DNA from: Methylovulum sp.
Lineage (GTDB): Bacteria; Pseudomonadota; Gammaproteobacteria; Methylococcales; Methylomonadaceae
DNA: 64,000 bases
Direction: 5' to 3'
NCBI RefSeq assembly: GCF_028687615.1
Contig: NZ_JAQTZU010000011.1
Coordinates: 1 to 64,000, forward strand
The notes under the pieces were generated by a model. That model was given only the letters and a program-made list of their open reading frames with translations. It was not told the origin of the DNA and ran no database searches. Within the stretch, counting starts at the first letter, position 1, and each line of letters begins with the position of its first letter. The position numbers and the translations under genes are program-made. This document shows positions 8,212 through 17,660 of this stretch, one piece after another.

Positions 8212-9027
8212 ATGTTCAACCCGTTTTACAAACCGCTCATCATGGGAATTTTAAATGTCACGCCCGATAGCTTTTCCGATGGTGGTCGCTACAGTGATGT
8301 TGAAAGCGCGGTCCGACAAGTGCAAAAAATGCTGGGCGAAGGTGTGGATGTCATTGATATAGGTGGCGAATCGACGCGCCCTGGTTCTGAACCCGTAGCT
8401 GCGGAAGAACAAATCCGCCGCGTCATTCCGGTGATACACGCCATCCGCGAATTCACCGATGTGCTGATCAGCATAGACACCACGTCCAGCACCGTCGCCA
8501 AAACCGCCGTGGAGGCGGGGGCGAACATGATCAATGATGTTTCGGGCGGCCTGAATGATGTGGAAATGCTGCCCTTGGCCGCTGAAGCCGATGTGCCGAT
8601 TATTTTGATGCACACCCAAGGCACACCAAAAACCATGCAGGATAACCCTTATTATGAAGATGTGGTGCGGGAAGTGCGCGACGCATTGCAAGAGCGGATT
8701 GCCACGGCCCTGGCAGCGGGTGTTGAAAGAAAAAATATCGCCCTTGATCCCGGCATAGGTTTTGGCAAACGCAAACAGGACAATCTGGATTTGCTAGCGC
8801 ATCTGGATGTGTTGGTGGCCCTGGGTTTCCCGGTGTTGCTGGGAACTAGCCGCAAACGTTTTATGGGCAGTATTTGTGATGTGTCCGAACCCGCCGAATT
8901 GGTCACGGCAACCGCAGTGACCACAGCATTAGGGGTGATGGCTGGAGTAAAAATATTCCGTGTCCACGATGTCAAAGAAAACCGCCAGGCGGCAGATGTG
9001 GCTTGGGCGATTAGGCAACGTGGTTGA
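8212..9027 (+). CDS. folP: dihydropteroate synthase
   Basis: A 271-residue enzyme joining 6-hydroxymethyl-dihydropterin diphosphate and p-aminobenzoate to make dihydropteroate, for folate. All family signatures are present: MGILNVTPDSFSDGG near the N terminus, DIGGESTRPG, the loop SIDTTSS, NDVSGG, DPGIGFGK, and GTSRKRF, with the terminal VHDV. AGGAG lies nine bases before ATG 8212. It diverges from an operon that contains a second, atypical DHPS-like protein, so this cell appears to run separate folate and H4MPT branches. pabB for the shared p-aminobenzoate is at 55.5 kb. Confidence 0.96.
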   Translation: MFNPFYKPLIMGILNVTPDSFSDGGRYSDVESAVRQVQKMLGEGVDVIDIGGESTRPGSEPVAAEEQIRRVIPVIHAIREFTDVLISIDTTSSTVAKTAVEAGANMINDVSGGLNDVEMLPLAAEADVPIILMHTQGTPKTMQDNPYYEDVVREVRDALQERIATALAAGVERKNIALDPGIGFGKRKQDNLDLLAHLDVLVALGFPVLLGTSRKRFMGSICDVSEPAELVTATAVTTALGVMAGVKIFRVHDVKENRQAADVAWAIRQRG

Positions 9028-9124
9028 TACGACGCACTGTTCACGAAAAACACGAAAAAAAACCTCATGGGAAATGAACGCGGGACGGGGTTTGAACCCA
9101 TACGCATCAAGCTAAGGAATTTTT

Positions 9125-9184
9125 TCCACGAAAAACACGAAAATTTATCTAGTTTTTTTCGTGTTTTTTCGTGTTTTTCGTGGA
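9125..9184. terminator. stem-loop with CACGAAAAACACGAAAA arms, likely bidirectional terminator
   Basis: TCCACGAAAAACACGAAAA is followed after a short loop by the reverse complement TTTTTCGTGTTTTTCGTGGA. Additional partial copies of CACGAAAAACACGAAAA occur at 9042 and 9154. It sits between folP (plus) and dabB (minus), which converge. The A/T-rich arms would give a U-rich 3' end on either strand. It is also repeat-like, so a dispersed palindrome is possible. Confidence 0.55.
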
Positions 9185-9276
9185 CATATCACTTTGCTCG
9201 CACCCAACCGTTTTGTGTTGTCCCGCCCCGTGTACCTTTCGTACTTTTCGTTGACATTATCCTTAAGAAATAACGG

Positions 9277-11190
9277 CTACTTATGCGACTGCAAAATCAC
9301 CTGCAACGCGGTAATTTCGGCATGGTCGCAAATTTCCGTAGGCCGTCCCATGCACAAGCGCAGGAACACCCTCGCCCCGGCAATCCCGTTAATGACAAAG
9401 GAAATGGCGATTAACGCGGCTATCCAAGCGTGTTGCGTACTGGCATGGTAAAGCAATAAATCCTCGCCAATGAAGGCGGGCGTAATGGGGAAGCCCACCA
9501 ATCCGAGGAAACTCAAAAACAACAGCATCGCCAAACCCGGATAGGTTTCCGCCATCGCCCGATAGGCAAAGGGCGAATCGGCAAATTGCTCTTTGCCGGG
9601 CAGTTTGCTTAACACCAACAGGCCCAACAGCCATGACGGGACGATGCCGGTCATAAATAACAAAATATCAATCCGGGCGGTGGGCTGGAGCAACCACACG
9701 GCCACCGCCGCCAACAAACAGCTCATGGCGATGGCGTTCCAAACCCAGACGAAGCTGTGTTTCTGGCTGAACGCACTCAGCGATGCCAAAACCATCATGA
9801 GGGCAACCGGAATCGCCATAAAATGGGCCGCCATAAGGCCAAAATGGATTAGCGACCCGAAAACGGCGAACACGCTGCCGCCCACCAGCAATTTTTCCCA
9901 GATTTTACAGGCGTTGATGGTTGCGCCTATCCGTTTTAAAGGCGTCCACAGCACTGAACGCACCAGCCGCTCCAAATTGCCTTCTTGCAAGGCGAAAACA
10001 TATAAAGTGTTTTGCAAAACCTCCGGCAAGGTGTCACGGATGGACACGGGCAAATAATTTTGCATGTTTTGGGTATTAAAGCCCATTTCGGTGTCAATCG
10101 CCCCTTCCACACGCAACATGTGCGCGACAATGGACGGTGACACCAGTAATTGGTAGCAACGTAAAAACGCATTGCCCAAAAAGTGGAACAACACCAGCGT
10201 TTCCAAACCAGCCGCTAATTCCATAAACATAATACCAACCTGCGTGATCGACGAATAAGCAATCTGGCCTTTAATATTGGCCTGGGTTTTTTCTGAAATA
10301 CTGGCAACGACTACCGTCAACAAACCGATGCAAAACACGATCAGGCGCGTGAAAATGTGGTAACTCCAGATGGGGGTGGTACGCAACAACAGAAATACCC
10401 CCAAATGCACGGACAATGCCCCATAAAAAATCGCGCTCGACGGCGTTGGCCCTTCCATCGCCCTAGGCAGCCAGAAACAAAAAGGGAATTGCGCCGATTT
10501 TCCCGACGCGGCGATAAAAATCAGCAAGGACATCAGCAGCAAGGCCGGATAACTGGCGGGGGACGGCGCACTGTGCTCAAACAACACCGCCAACTGGCTG
10601 AAATGGTCGCTCTCATGGAACAACAAATGGCTCATCCAGGCGCCCAGCAACAGGCCAATGTCACAAAAGCGATACACCGTATAGGCCCTCAAGGCATTGC
10701 GCACAGGCTGGACACGATGACGGTAAAAGGCGATCAATAAAAACGATGAAATGCCGACAATTTCCCAACCCGCAAACAACATGTCGATGGAACCCGCCAG
10801 AATAACCATGTTCAGGCCGAACGCAAACCCGAAAATGGTCAAAAAGAAACGTTTGTAACCGGATTCACGGTGCAAATAATTACGGCAATAGCGCACGATA
10901 ATCGAAAAAATGACCCATATCGCAAACAGATAAGCCGCGCCCACTTCATCCAGATAAAACAGGATAGGGAAGCGGTAGCTGCCATGTTCATATAAGGTGA
11001 ACCATTCAAATTCATAGCCCGAAAACCCGTGCTTGGCCCAAACCACCAGCAACGCCAAGATGCTCAGGCCCATGGCATGGGTGGCCCAGAAACTGATCGC
11101 GGCGATGCTTTTTTCGTTGTTGCCCAACAATGCGATGAGCAGCAAGCCTGCCAACGGCAAAAATTGGCAAGTCAATAACAGTAAATTCAT
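9277..11190 (-). CDS. dabB: DabB, proton-conducting membrane subunit of inorganic carbon transporter
   Basis: A 637-residue polytopic membrane protein of the proton-conducting NuoL/MrpA (PF00361) superfamily, with about 14-16 hydrophobic helices. It includes the core region with FAGWEIVGISSFLLIAFY and a later GPTPSSAIFYGALSVH, where the charged and helix-breaking residues of the antiporter-like channel lie. It is paired with a DUF2309/DabA gene rather than with Nuo or Mrp genes, the arrangement of the DAB energy-coupled bicarbonate/CO2 uptake complex. Start ATG 11190 overlaps the dabA stop (ATGA); the ORF track adds 22 upstream codons from another gene's frame. It probably couples proton entry to carbon hydration by DabA. 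Confidence 0.86.
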   Translation of the reverse strand: MNLLLLTCQFLPLAGLLLIALLGNNEKSIAAISFWATHAMGLSILALLVVWAKHGFSGYEFEWFTLYEHGSYRFPILFYLDEVGAAYLFAIWVIFSIIVRYCRNYLHRESGYKRFFLTIFGFAFGLNMVILAGSIDMLFAGWEIVGISSFLLIAFYRHRVQPVRNALRAYTVYRFCDIGLLLGAWMSHLLFHESDHFSQLAVLFEHSAPSPASYPALLLMSLLIFIAASGKSAQFPFCFWLPRAMEGPTPSSAIFYGALSVHLGVFLLLRTTPIWSYHIFTRLIVFCIGLLTVVVASISEKTQANIKGQIAYSSITQVGIMFMELAAGLETLVLFHFLGNAFLRCYQLLVSPSIVAHMLRVEGAIDTEMGFNTQNMQNYLPVSIRDTLPEVLQNTLYVFALQEGNLERLVRSVLWTPLKRIGATINACKIWEKLLVGGSVFAVFGSLIHFGLMAAHFMAIPVALMMVLASLSAFSQKHSFVWVWNAIAMSCLLAAVAVWLLQPTARIDILLFMTGIVPSWLLGLLVLSKLPGKEQFADSPFAYRAMAETYPGLAMLLFLSFLGLVGFPITPAFIGEDLLLYHASTQHAWIAALIAISFVINGIAGARVFLRLCMGRPTEICDHAEITALQVILQSHK

Positions 11191-13781
11191 GATGCTCTCC
11201 GTAATTGGTGGACAGGAATAGTGGCTTTTTGCCCGGCAGTAATCGTTTCCGAACACACATCTTCAGGTATATCACCTATCATTGACAAATCCACCGCTTC
11301 CCATCCGGTGCTGAAATAATAAAACAACTCGCGGCTGACCGGATGGCAGGACACCAGCCTTACCCAGTCATTGTCCAGCCATTCGGTCAACGCGCCCAGT
11401 TTGCCGAAGGCCTTATCCAAAATATCGGTGGTTTGCTCAATCACAATCAGCAAACGCGCCGGTTCATGGACTTCAATCATTTGCGACGGCAAACCCGTGC
11501 GTAAATCGCCTTCGACACCATTCGCCACGCCCAGCAAGCCGATGACGTTATGCGGCAGTTTTGTCCCGGCGCCATAGATCGAGTTGTCAATGCGTGAAAA
11601 CAGATATTCCAGATTGATGCCGCCGCACACAGGAATAATCGCCGAAAGGATTTTTACAATCAGCACACCTTCTGGATCGGAATCGGGATCGTAGGAATGC
11701 AGGAATGCACGGCGGTCAAGGAACAAATCCTCAGTCAAGCTGCGTCTGCCAACGATGCTGTAAAGGTTGTTGGAATGGTTCAGTTCAGGCCGAGGTTCAA
11801 ATATCGACGTTGCCCGGGTGAGGACATGTTCGTGCGCCGCTTCGTAAGATGGCGATTGCGGGCCCAATTCAAACCACCGGCAACGCTCTTGGGCGTTTTT
11901 CTCCAAGGCTTCCTGCATGGCTTGCTGGAATACCGGCAACTGATGGACGGTTTGGGGCAACAAGTGCTTATCGAAATAAACAATTTCATCACGGCTGGTA
12001 TTGTGCAAGGCAGGAACAAAATATGTACTGTCAGGAATGACAATCCCGCGTTCGCCGAGGATTGCCCGGACATTTTCGTGGTTCGCCATCCAGGCAAACG
12101 CCCGCGCATTCGGTGCGCCGGGTTTGCCCGAACACGCCCCGCAATCATAAGCGGCAAAATGCGGATTGTTGGTGCTGCTGGAACCATGCGCCACAACGAC
12201 GACCAAGGGTGCAAAATTTTTAGTCAAACCGATATTGCGCAACAAGCCTTCAATTTTGTCCGCCATTTCCGAAAACGAAAAGCCCAGCAATTTGCCATCT
12301 TCAGTCGGTTCATCACTCTCGCGTAACAAATGCAGATGGGTATGCGAGTCTACTTCACTGAGTTTTTTGATTTTCAACAACTGTGACCCGGGGCGGAAAA
12401 CGTCCCAAACCATCCGTGCGGCATAACTTATCCCCAAAAGCTGGGTAAACAGCCAACCCCGCAACAGCGAATGCGGCTTGATGTGCAAAGCCGAAAAACT
12501 GTCAGCCACCGATACCGAATCTTCTTCGACTTGTAAATTTGTTTCCCGGATCAAATGCTTGGGAGTAACAATATTGGGGCATTGCGCAACCGGATAGGCA
12601 TCGTCAAAGCCTTGGTAAAAAAAATCAATGCCAAAAAATCCGGCAGCCCCGAAAGTCTCAATACCGGCATGGGTTTCTTCCAAATGTCGGCGCAAAGAGC
12701 ATTCGCGGTCATCAATACAAAAAAAGGCTTGCGCAATCGCTTGGGGTTTAGCCATTTCCTGACCAACGCGTGGTTTTAACGCCGCCAACAATTCGGCATG
12801 CAGCGAAAATTCCATCGCCTCATGCCAAACTTTCAGCCGTAACGGAATAACGATTTTTTCCTCGTAATCGCTCAGCAATGGCAGTTTATTTAAGTTCGGT
12901 AATTTGGCAATGCTGGCAAAATGTTGACCGCGTTTTTTCTGGACGACAGCCAATTCCGCCATCAGCTCCACCGCAAGCATTTCTTTCAGGGAAATCTGCC
13001 GACGCTCCAGGAGAATTTTCGGGTCGAGTTCGATAAGCCGCACCATCCCCGCCCAGCCGGGATGCGCCAGCAGCAGCTCCAACAAATACTGTTCATACAA
13101 GGATTCTGAGCCGACGATTTTATCAAGGCAGGTTAAAATCACCGTTTCGGGTTCAAGATTTAACAAGTCCCTGACACCGGCTTCATGAAAAGGGTACAAA
13201 GGTAAAAAGCTGTTTTGCGCCAACCGACGGATACAATCCCAAAAACTTTCGTTAGGCTTAGGCATGGTCCAGTGGCTAATGCCTTGATCTAAAAAATTCG
13301 CCAACAACCGGAACATAATCGGATGCACCAGCGAATTTATGTCGACTTCCAAATGGGTCAGCCAATGGTTGCGGATGCCGTGGTTCGCCAATGACATCGG
13401 CGGATAATGGGCGGTGTGGTCATCGACAAACAAACGTTCGCGCAAGGACTCCGCGCCTTTATGACCAACGTGGGAATGGGCAATCGCCCAATCTATCGCA
13501 AAATCTTTGATCCGTCCTTGCCGATATAAATCCTGATAGTCCGCCAGTGGCAAATAGCTACGCGCACCGAACACTTTCCCCGCCAACGCGATGCCTTTGT
13601 GAAACGGGTAATGCTGGACTGCATGTAAGGTATTGTGATGGATAAAATCTTTAATCGGCCCTTGGGTAGGCAACCAGTGAGCAATGCGGTCGATTACGTT
13701 ATCGAGATTAAAAGGGGCGTCTTCGGCGGCCGCCGAAACATGATGGTGTATGGAGTGGACGTGAGGATGTGTGGCTGTCAT
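11187..13781 (-). CDS. dabA: DabA, zinc-dependent carbonic-anhydrase-like subunit of inorganic carbon transporter (DUF2309)
   Basis: An 864-residue cytoplasmic protein of family UPF0753/DUF2309. It has both halves of the beta-carbonic-anhydrase-like zinc site: FFCIDDRECSLRRH around residue 350 (Cys, Asp) and VVAHGSSSTNNP...YDCGACSG around residues 530-550 (His, Cys). Known DabA proteins hydrate CO2 to bicarbonate one way when driven by DabB. The family start is most likely MTATHPHVH at 13781; an upstream in-frame ATG at 13832 would add 17 residues. A His-rich N terminus (HPHVHSIHHH) is notable. It forms a two-gene operon with dabB. In a methanotroph the purpose would be to supply bicarbonate/CO2 for assimilation or anaplerosis. 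Confidence 0.9.
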   Translation of the reverse strand: MTATHPHVHSIHHHVSAAAEDAPFNLDNVIDRIAHWLPTQGPIKDFIHHNTLHAVQHYPFHKGIALAGKVFGARSYLPLADYQDLYRQGRIKDFAIDWAIAHSHVGHKGAESLRERLFVDDHTAHYPPMSLANHGIRNHWLTHLEVDINSLVHPIMFRLLANFLDQGISHWTMPKPNESFWDCIRRLAQNSFLPLYPFHEAGVRDLLNLEPETVILTCLDKIVGSESLYEQYLLELLLAHPGWAGMVRLIELDPKILLERRQISLKEMLAVELMAELAVVQKKRGQHFASIAKLPNLNKLPLLSDYEEKIVIPLRLKVWHEAMEFSLHAELLAALKPRVGQEMAKPQAIAQAFFCIDDRECSLRRHLEETHAGIETFGAAGFFGIDFFYQGFDDAYPVAQCPNIVTPKHLIRETNLQVEEDSVSVADSFSALHIKPHSLLRGWLFTQLLGISYAARMVWDVFRPGSQLLKIKKLSEVDSHTHLHLLRESDEPTEDGKLLGFSFSEMADKIEGLLRNIGLTKNFAPLVVVVAHGSSSTNNPHFAAYDCGACSGKPGAPNARAFAWMANHENVRAILGERGIVIPDSTYFVPALHNTSRDEIVYFDKHLLPQTVHQLPVFQQAMQEALEKNAQERCRWFELGPQSPSYEAAHEHVLTRATSIFEPRPELNHSNNLYSIVGRRSLTEDLFLDRRAFLHSYDPDSDPEGVLIVKILSAIIPVCGGINLEYLFSRIDNSIYGAGTKLPHNVIGLLGVANGVEGDLRTGLPSQMIEVHEPARLLIVIEQTTDILDKAFGKLGALTEWLDNDWVRLVSCHPVSRELFYYFSTGWEAVDLSMIGDIPEDVCSETITAGQKATIPVHQLRRAS

Positions 13782-14249
13782 AGCATGAAACCTGCAAAAT
13801 AAAGCGGAATTGCGCAACAATATCCACAGCACAATTTATGCCTACTATCAAGCCATTGATTTTAATATTTTTTTATTCGCAAGCTATTTATCAATGGTGG
13901 TATTGCCCCACATTACGGTTGATTTAAACCAATTCCATCCATTTAAACTCCCACATCAAATCTTGGTATGTCCCTTTGTTTTTGATAAATATGTCTGCCA
14001 AATTGGTTGGCAAAATGGCTACGTCAAGCGGAATACTCATATCCCCTGCTTATTTTGTTAAATAACAATGAACTTCATAAGTTTATGCTGGTAATGCGCT
14101 GGTCTTTGCATTTACCCGGACGCAGTATGCCCAATCTATAAATTAAACAATTTATATAAGCTCTTCAAATTCACCAGGTTCTGATGGTATATTGGCGCGG
14201 ACATAATAAGTGCGTTAAAGCACAGACTAATAACGAGGAGAGTTTTATA
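13782..14249. other. divergent intergenic region between dabA and petA
   Basis: AT-rich, 468 bases. It carries a candidate pet promoter: -35 TTCAAA (14164-14169), 18-base spacer, -10 TATATT (14188-14193). No ORF with coding character (13810-14061 looks fortuitous) and no strong hairpin were found. Confidence 0.35.
14164..14193 (+). promoter_or_regulatory. candidate promoter of petABC
   Basis: TTCAAA (4 of 6 to consensus), 18 bases, then TATATT (5 of 6), placed about 56 bases before the petA start. Sequence match only. Confidence 0.35.
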
Positions 14250-14849
14250 ATGATAAATGAAGGCGTCGATAATTCTAAGCGCCAGTTTTTGACCTCGGCT
14301 TTAACCGTGGTTGGCGCAGTCGGCACCGGCTTTTTAGCCGTGCCTTTTCTAGCTCAAATGCAGCCCAGCGTCAAAGCAATGGCGGCAGGGGCTCCGGTTG
14401 AAGTCGATATCAGTAAAATGGAAACCGGTCAACTGATTCGGGTGGCATGGCGAGGCAAACCCGTCTGGATCCTGAACCGGACACCTGAAGTTTTAGAAAC
14501 CTTAAAAACCCTCGATTCCAAACTGCGGGATCCTCAATCTTTGGAATCCATACAACCCGCTTCTAGCAAAAATCCAGGCCGTTCCATCAAGCCGGAAGTT
14601 TTCGTTGCCGTGGGTTTATGCACCCATTTAGGCTGTTCGCCCACCTTCAGACCGGAAATAGCCCCCAGCGATTTAGGTGAAGGCTGGAAAGGCGGCTTTT
14701 TCTGTCCTTGCCACGGTTCCTGGTTTGACTTGGCCGGCCGGGTTTTCCAAGGCGTACCGGCACCGACCAATCTGGAAATCCCGCCTTATCGCTATATCAG
14801 CGACACACAACTTATCATCGGCGAACCTGAAGAAGGAAAAAGCGCATGA
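14250..14849 (+). CDS. petA: ubiquinol-cytochrome c reductase Rieske iron-sulfur subunit
   Basis: A 199-residue Rieske protein of the cytochrome bc1 complex, taking the first electron from ubiquinol at the periplasmic side. The N terminus has a Tat-like motif (SKRQFLTSA) ahead of a hydrophobic helix, which usually stays as a membrane anchor. The 2Fe-2S ligands are in CTHLGC and CPCHGSW. ATG 14250 follows GAGGAG; the ORF track starts 22 codons too early. The stop overlaps petB by 4 bases. Confidence 0.95.
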   Translation: MINEGVDNSKRQFLTSALTVVGAVGTGFLAVPFLAQMQPSVKAMAAGAPVEVDISKMETGQLIRVAWRGKPVWILNRTPEVLETLKTLDSKLRDPQSLESIQPASSKNPGRSIKPEVFVAVGLCTHLGCSPTFRPEIAPSDLGEGWKGGFFCPCHGSWFDLAGRVFQGVPAPTNLEIPPYRYISDTQLIIGEPEEGKSA

Positions 14850-16252
14850 AAACTAATTGGTTCACTTCATCCGGCAACTGGATCTTAGACCGTTTTCCGC
14901 TCACTAAATTGTGGAATGACCACATGGCGCATTATTACGCGCCGAAAAATTTCAATTTCTGGTACTTTTTTGGCTCGCTGGCCTTGCTGGTCTTGGTCAA
15001 CCAGTTTGTGACCGGCATTTTATTGACCATGAACTACAAGCCCGATGCCAAACTGGCGTTTGACTCGGTGGAATACATCATGCGTGATGTCCACTGGGGC
15101 TGGCTGATCCGCTACATGCACTCGACGGGTGCATCGGCATTTTTTATTGTCATTTACCTGCACATGTTCAGGGGGCTAATGTATGGCTCTTTCAAACAGC
15201 CACGCGAATTGGTGTGGATATTCGGCATGTTGCTTTTTGTCGCGCTGATGGCCGAAGCCTTTATGGGCTATTTGTTGCCTTGGGGACAAATGTCCTACTG
15301 GGGCGCGCAGGTCATCATCTCGTTGTTCAGCGCGATTCCGGTGATCGGTGACGAATTATCCCTGTGGGTGCGCGGCGATTATGTCGTTTCCGATGCCACC
15401 TTGAACCGCTTCTTCGCCTTCCATGTCATTTCCGTGCCGTTGGTGTTGGTGATGTTGGTGTTCCTGCATATCGTGGCCCTGCACGAAGTCGGCTCCAACA
15501 ATCCTGACGGCATTGACATCAAAAAATATAAAAATGAACAGGGCGTCCCTTTAGATGGCATTCCATTCCACCCTTATTACACTGTCAAGGACATTGCCGG
15601 CGTTGGCGTGTTTTTGATATTTTTCGCAACGGTGATTTTTTACATGCCGGAAATGGGTGGTTATTTCCTCGAACATGCCAATTTTATTCCCGCTGATCCG
15701 TTAAAAACACCGGAGCATATCGCCCCTGTTTGGTACTTCACGCCGTTCTACGCCATTTTACGGGCTATTCCAGATAAATTCGCCGGGGTTATCGGTATGG
15801 GCGGCGCGATTGTCGTCTTGTTCTTACTACCGTGGCTAGATCGTAATCCAGTCAGATCCATACGCTACCGAGGTGGCATTTATAAAAAAGCCCTGTTGAT
15901 GTTCGCCATCAGTTTTCTGGTTTTAGGCTATTTAGGCACACAACCGGCAACGCCAAGCGCAACCATTGTCGCACGTATTTTTACAGCAATTTACTTTGGT
16001 TTCTTTTTGCTGATGCCAATTTATACCCGCTGGGAAAAAACCAAACCGGTTCCTACCCGCACTACCGAACATCATTCCATTGATGAGCAATTGCCTGCAT
16101 TGTTGGAAGAAATCACTGAATTGAAACCGGCAACCAGCGAAATTGATCATGGTGTATTCCGAAGCTCTTTTTTCAGTAGACGGCCTAGCCCTACTGGCAT
16201 ACGCCATGTCCTAACCCGATTTGCAAAAAAACTGGTAGAGAGCCTCGACTAA
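14846..16252 (+). CDS. petB: cytochrome b of the bc1 complex, with extended C terminus
   Basis: A 468-residue cytochrome b, the two-haem membrane core of complex III. It has the expected eight helices, with the histidine ligands in helices B and D (RYMHSTGASAFFIVIYLHMFRG; FFAFHVISVPLVLVMLVFLHI), and the Qo-site PDWW/PEWY-type segment replaced by APVWYFTPFYAIL. After the last helix the protein continues for about 60 residues (from RWEKTKPV to the end) with an acidic stretch and a basic tail. Proteobacterial forms are usually 400-440 residues, so this tail is unusual. It overlaps petA by ATGA and is one base from petC. Confidence 0.95.
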   Translation: MKTNWFTSSGNWILDRFPLTKLWNDHMAHYYAPKNFNFWYFFGSLALLVLVNQFVTGILLTMNYKPDAKLAFDSVEYIMRDVHWGWLIRYMHSTGASAFFIVIYLHMFRGLMYGSFKQPRELVWIFGMLLFVALMAEAFMGYLLPWGQMSYWGAQVIISLFSAIPVIGDELSLWVRGDYVVSDATLNRFFAFHVISVPLVLVMLVFLHIVALHEVGSNNPDGIDIKKYKNEQGVPLDGIPFHPYYTVKDIAGVGVFLIFFATVIFYMPEMGGYFLEHANFIPADPLKTPEHIAPVWYFTPFYAILRAIPDKFAGVIGMGGAIVVLFLLPWLDRNPVRSIRYRGGIYKKALLMFAISFLVLGYLGTQPATPSATIVARIFTAIYFGFFLLMPIYTRWEKTKPVPTRTTEHHSIDEQLPALLEEITELKPATSEIDHGVFRSSFFSRRPSPTGIRHVLTRFAKKLVESLD

Positions 16253-16253
16253 T

Positions 16254-16970
16254 ATGAAAAATTTTCTAACCTTATCTTTATTACTGCTGTCACTGGCGGC
16301 CAACGCCTCTGAAAGCGTCAAACTTGATGACGCCGATATTGACCTTGCCGATAAAATATCTTTATTGCGCGGTGCCAAACATTTTGTCACCAACTGCCTA
16401 GGTTGCCACTCCATTAAACATATCCGTTACCTGCGTATCGCCAAAGATATGGAAGTGGATGAAAAAATGATCCTGAATGACATCGCGCCACTGGGAGCGG
16501 GCATTTATGACCAAATCCACAGTGCCATGAACAAACACGACGCCGAAAAATGGTTTGGCACCCAACCGCCTGATTTATCATTGATTGCCCGCTCGCGCGG
16601 AGCCGATTGGTTGTATAGCTATCTAAAAAGTTATTACATCGACCCCAAACGGCCTTTCGGCGTCAACAATATGATTTTTCAGGATACCGCCATGCCGAAC
16701 CCATTTTGGAAATTGCAGGGTGAACAACAAGCCGTAACCAGAAAAACTATTTATGGCGACCACACTGAATTAGAAATCGAAGAACCCGGCACTTTAAGCG
16801 AAAAAGAATTCGACATTATGGTCAACGACTTGGTGAATTTTTTAGTTTACGTTGGAGAGCCCGTACAATTGGAAAGACGGCAAATGGGTAAATATGTGTT
16901 GCTTTTTCTGTTGATTTTCTTTGTTGTTGGTTATTTACTGAAAAAAGAATATTGGAAAGATATACATTAA
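16254..16970 (+). CDS. petC: cytochrome c1
   Basis: A 238-residue membrane-anchored c-type cytochrome that passes electrons from the Rieske protein to soluble cytochrome c. A cleavable signal peptide (MKNFLTLSLLLLSLAANA) is followed by the haem-attachment motif CLGCH. A likely axial methionine lies in the DTAMPNPFW segment, and a C-terminal helix (YVLLFLLIFFVVGYLL) anchors it facing the periplasm. It is the last gene of petABC; a small CAAGTT/AACTTG stem (16975-16990) follows the stop and may contribute to termination. Confidence 0.95.
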   Translation: MKNFLTLSLLLLSLAANASESVKLDDADIDLADKISLLRGAKHFVTNCLGCHSIKHIRYLRIAKDMEVDEKMILNDIAPLGAGIYDQIHSAMNKHDAEKWFGTQPPDLSLIARSRGADWLYSYLKSYYIDPKRPFGVNNMIFQDTAMPNPFWKLQGEQQAVTRKTIYGDHTELEIEEPGTLSEKEFDIMVNDLVNFLVYVGEPVQLERRQMGKYVLLFLLIFFVVGYLLKKEYWKDIH

Positions 16971-17660
16971 TCAGCAAGTTATGAAACTTGTAGATTTTAT
17001 CCTTACTATTGCGGGGGGGATGCTTATGTTGGAACGGTCTTTCGATCTGCTCCTTCCCCCTTGCAATCTGGATTTGCTTCGCACTCTAACGGCGGTATCC
17101 CTGCCGGACAATTCCTTTTTCGCCCCCTGATCAACAATCCCGAACCCGTTCCTCTTTTTAAAACGAGAGAAACCAGACAATCAATAAATCCTTTCCCCTT
17201 TTTCAGAAGAGGGAAGTGGAACGTCAAAAAGTAGTTGTTGAGCCAGAATTGTTTCGAGTTTCCTGCACCGATTCCATGCCGGGATGACGGACTATATCCG
17301 AGCAGTTGTAACCGCAACGACTACCTGTCAAAAAAACCAGAAAAGTTGCTAAATCAAGGAACACACCAATAGTAAATTCTACTAATCGTGAATTATTGTC
17401 TTGGGAAATTAGGATTTGTGGAGGATAACCTAAACAACGCGGTTATATTATTATTGATGGATTGATAATTTTAGGTTATCAAAAAAAACGAAGCTACTGA
17501 ACACAAATTGCCGTAGCCAGATATAAAACTTGCTAGCATCCAAGTTGATTAAAAACTTTAAAGTGCCTCATTATTTGCAGGCATCTTCTGTAACTAGCCC
17601 ATATAGAAGATCAACGCAGTTCGACTTAGCGAGTTGCTACTTCACTGCGCTGATTCCCAT
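16971..17660. other. 690-bp region without a convincing gene
   Basis: Convergent gap between petC and ihfB. ORFs of 69 and 97 codons on the minus strand (16971-17180, 17024-17317) have atypical composition and no recognisable motif. An inverted repeat GATAACCTAAA/TTTAGGTTATC (17424-17480) is present near its middle. The rest looks like decayed or non-coding DNA. Confidence 0.4.

Noticed and set aside
9040-9184. Possible CRISPR-like repeats
   Set aside because: Units are short, AT-rich and in both orientations, without regular spacers; they form a hairpin instead.
11697-12326. 209-codon plus-strand ORF
   Set aside because: Antisense to dabA, which has strong family motifs in the other strand.
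17024-17317. 97-codon minus-strand ORF between petC and ihfB
   Set aside because: Low-complexity, basic composition with no recognisable motif and no start signal; treated as non-coding.
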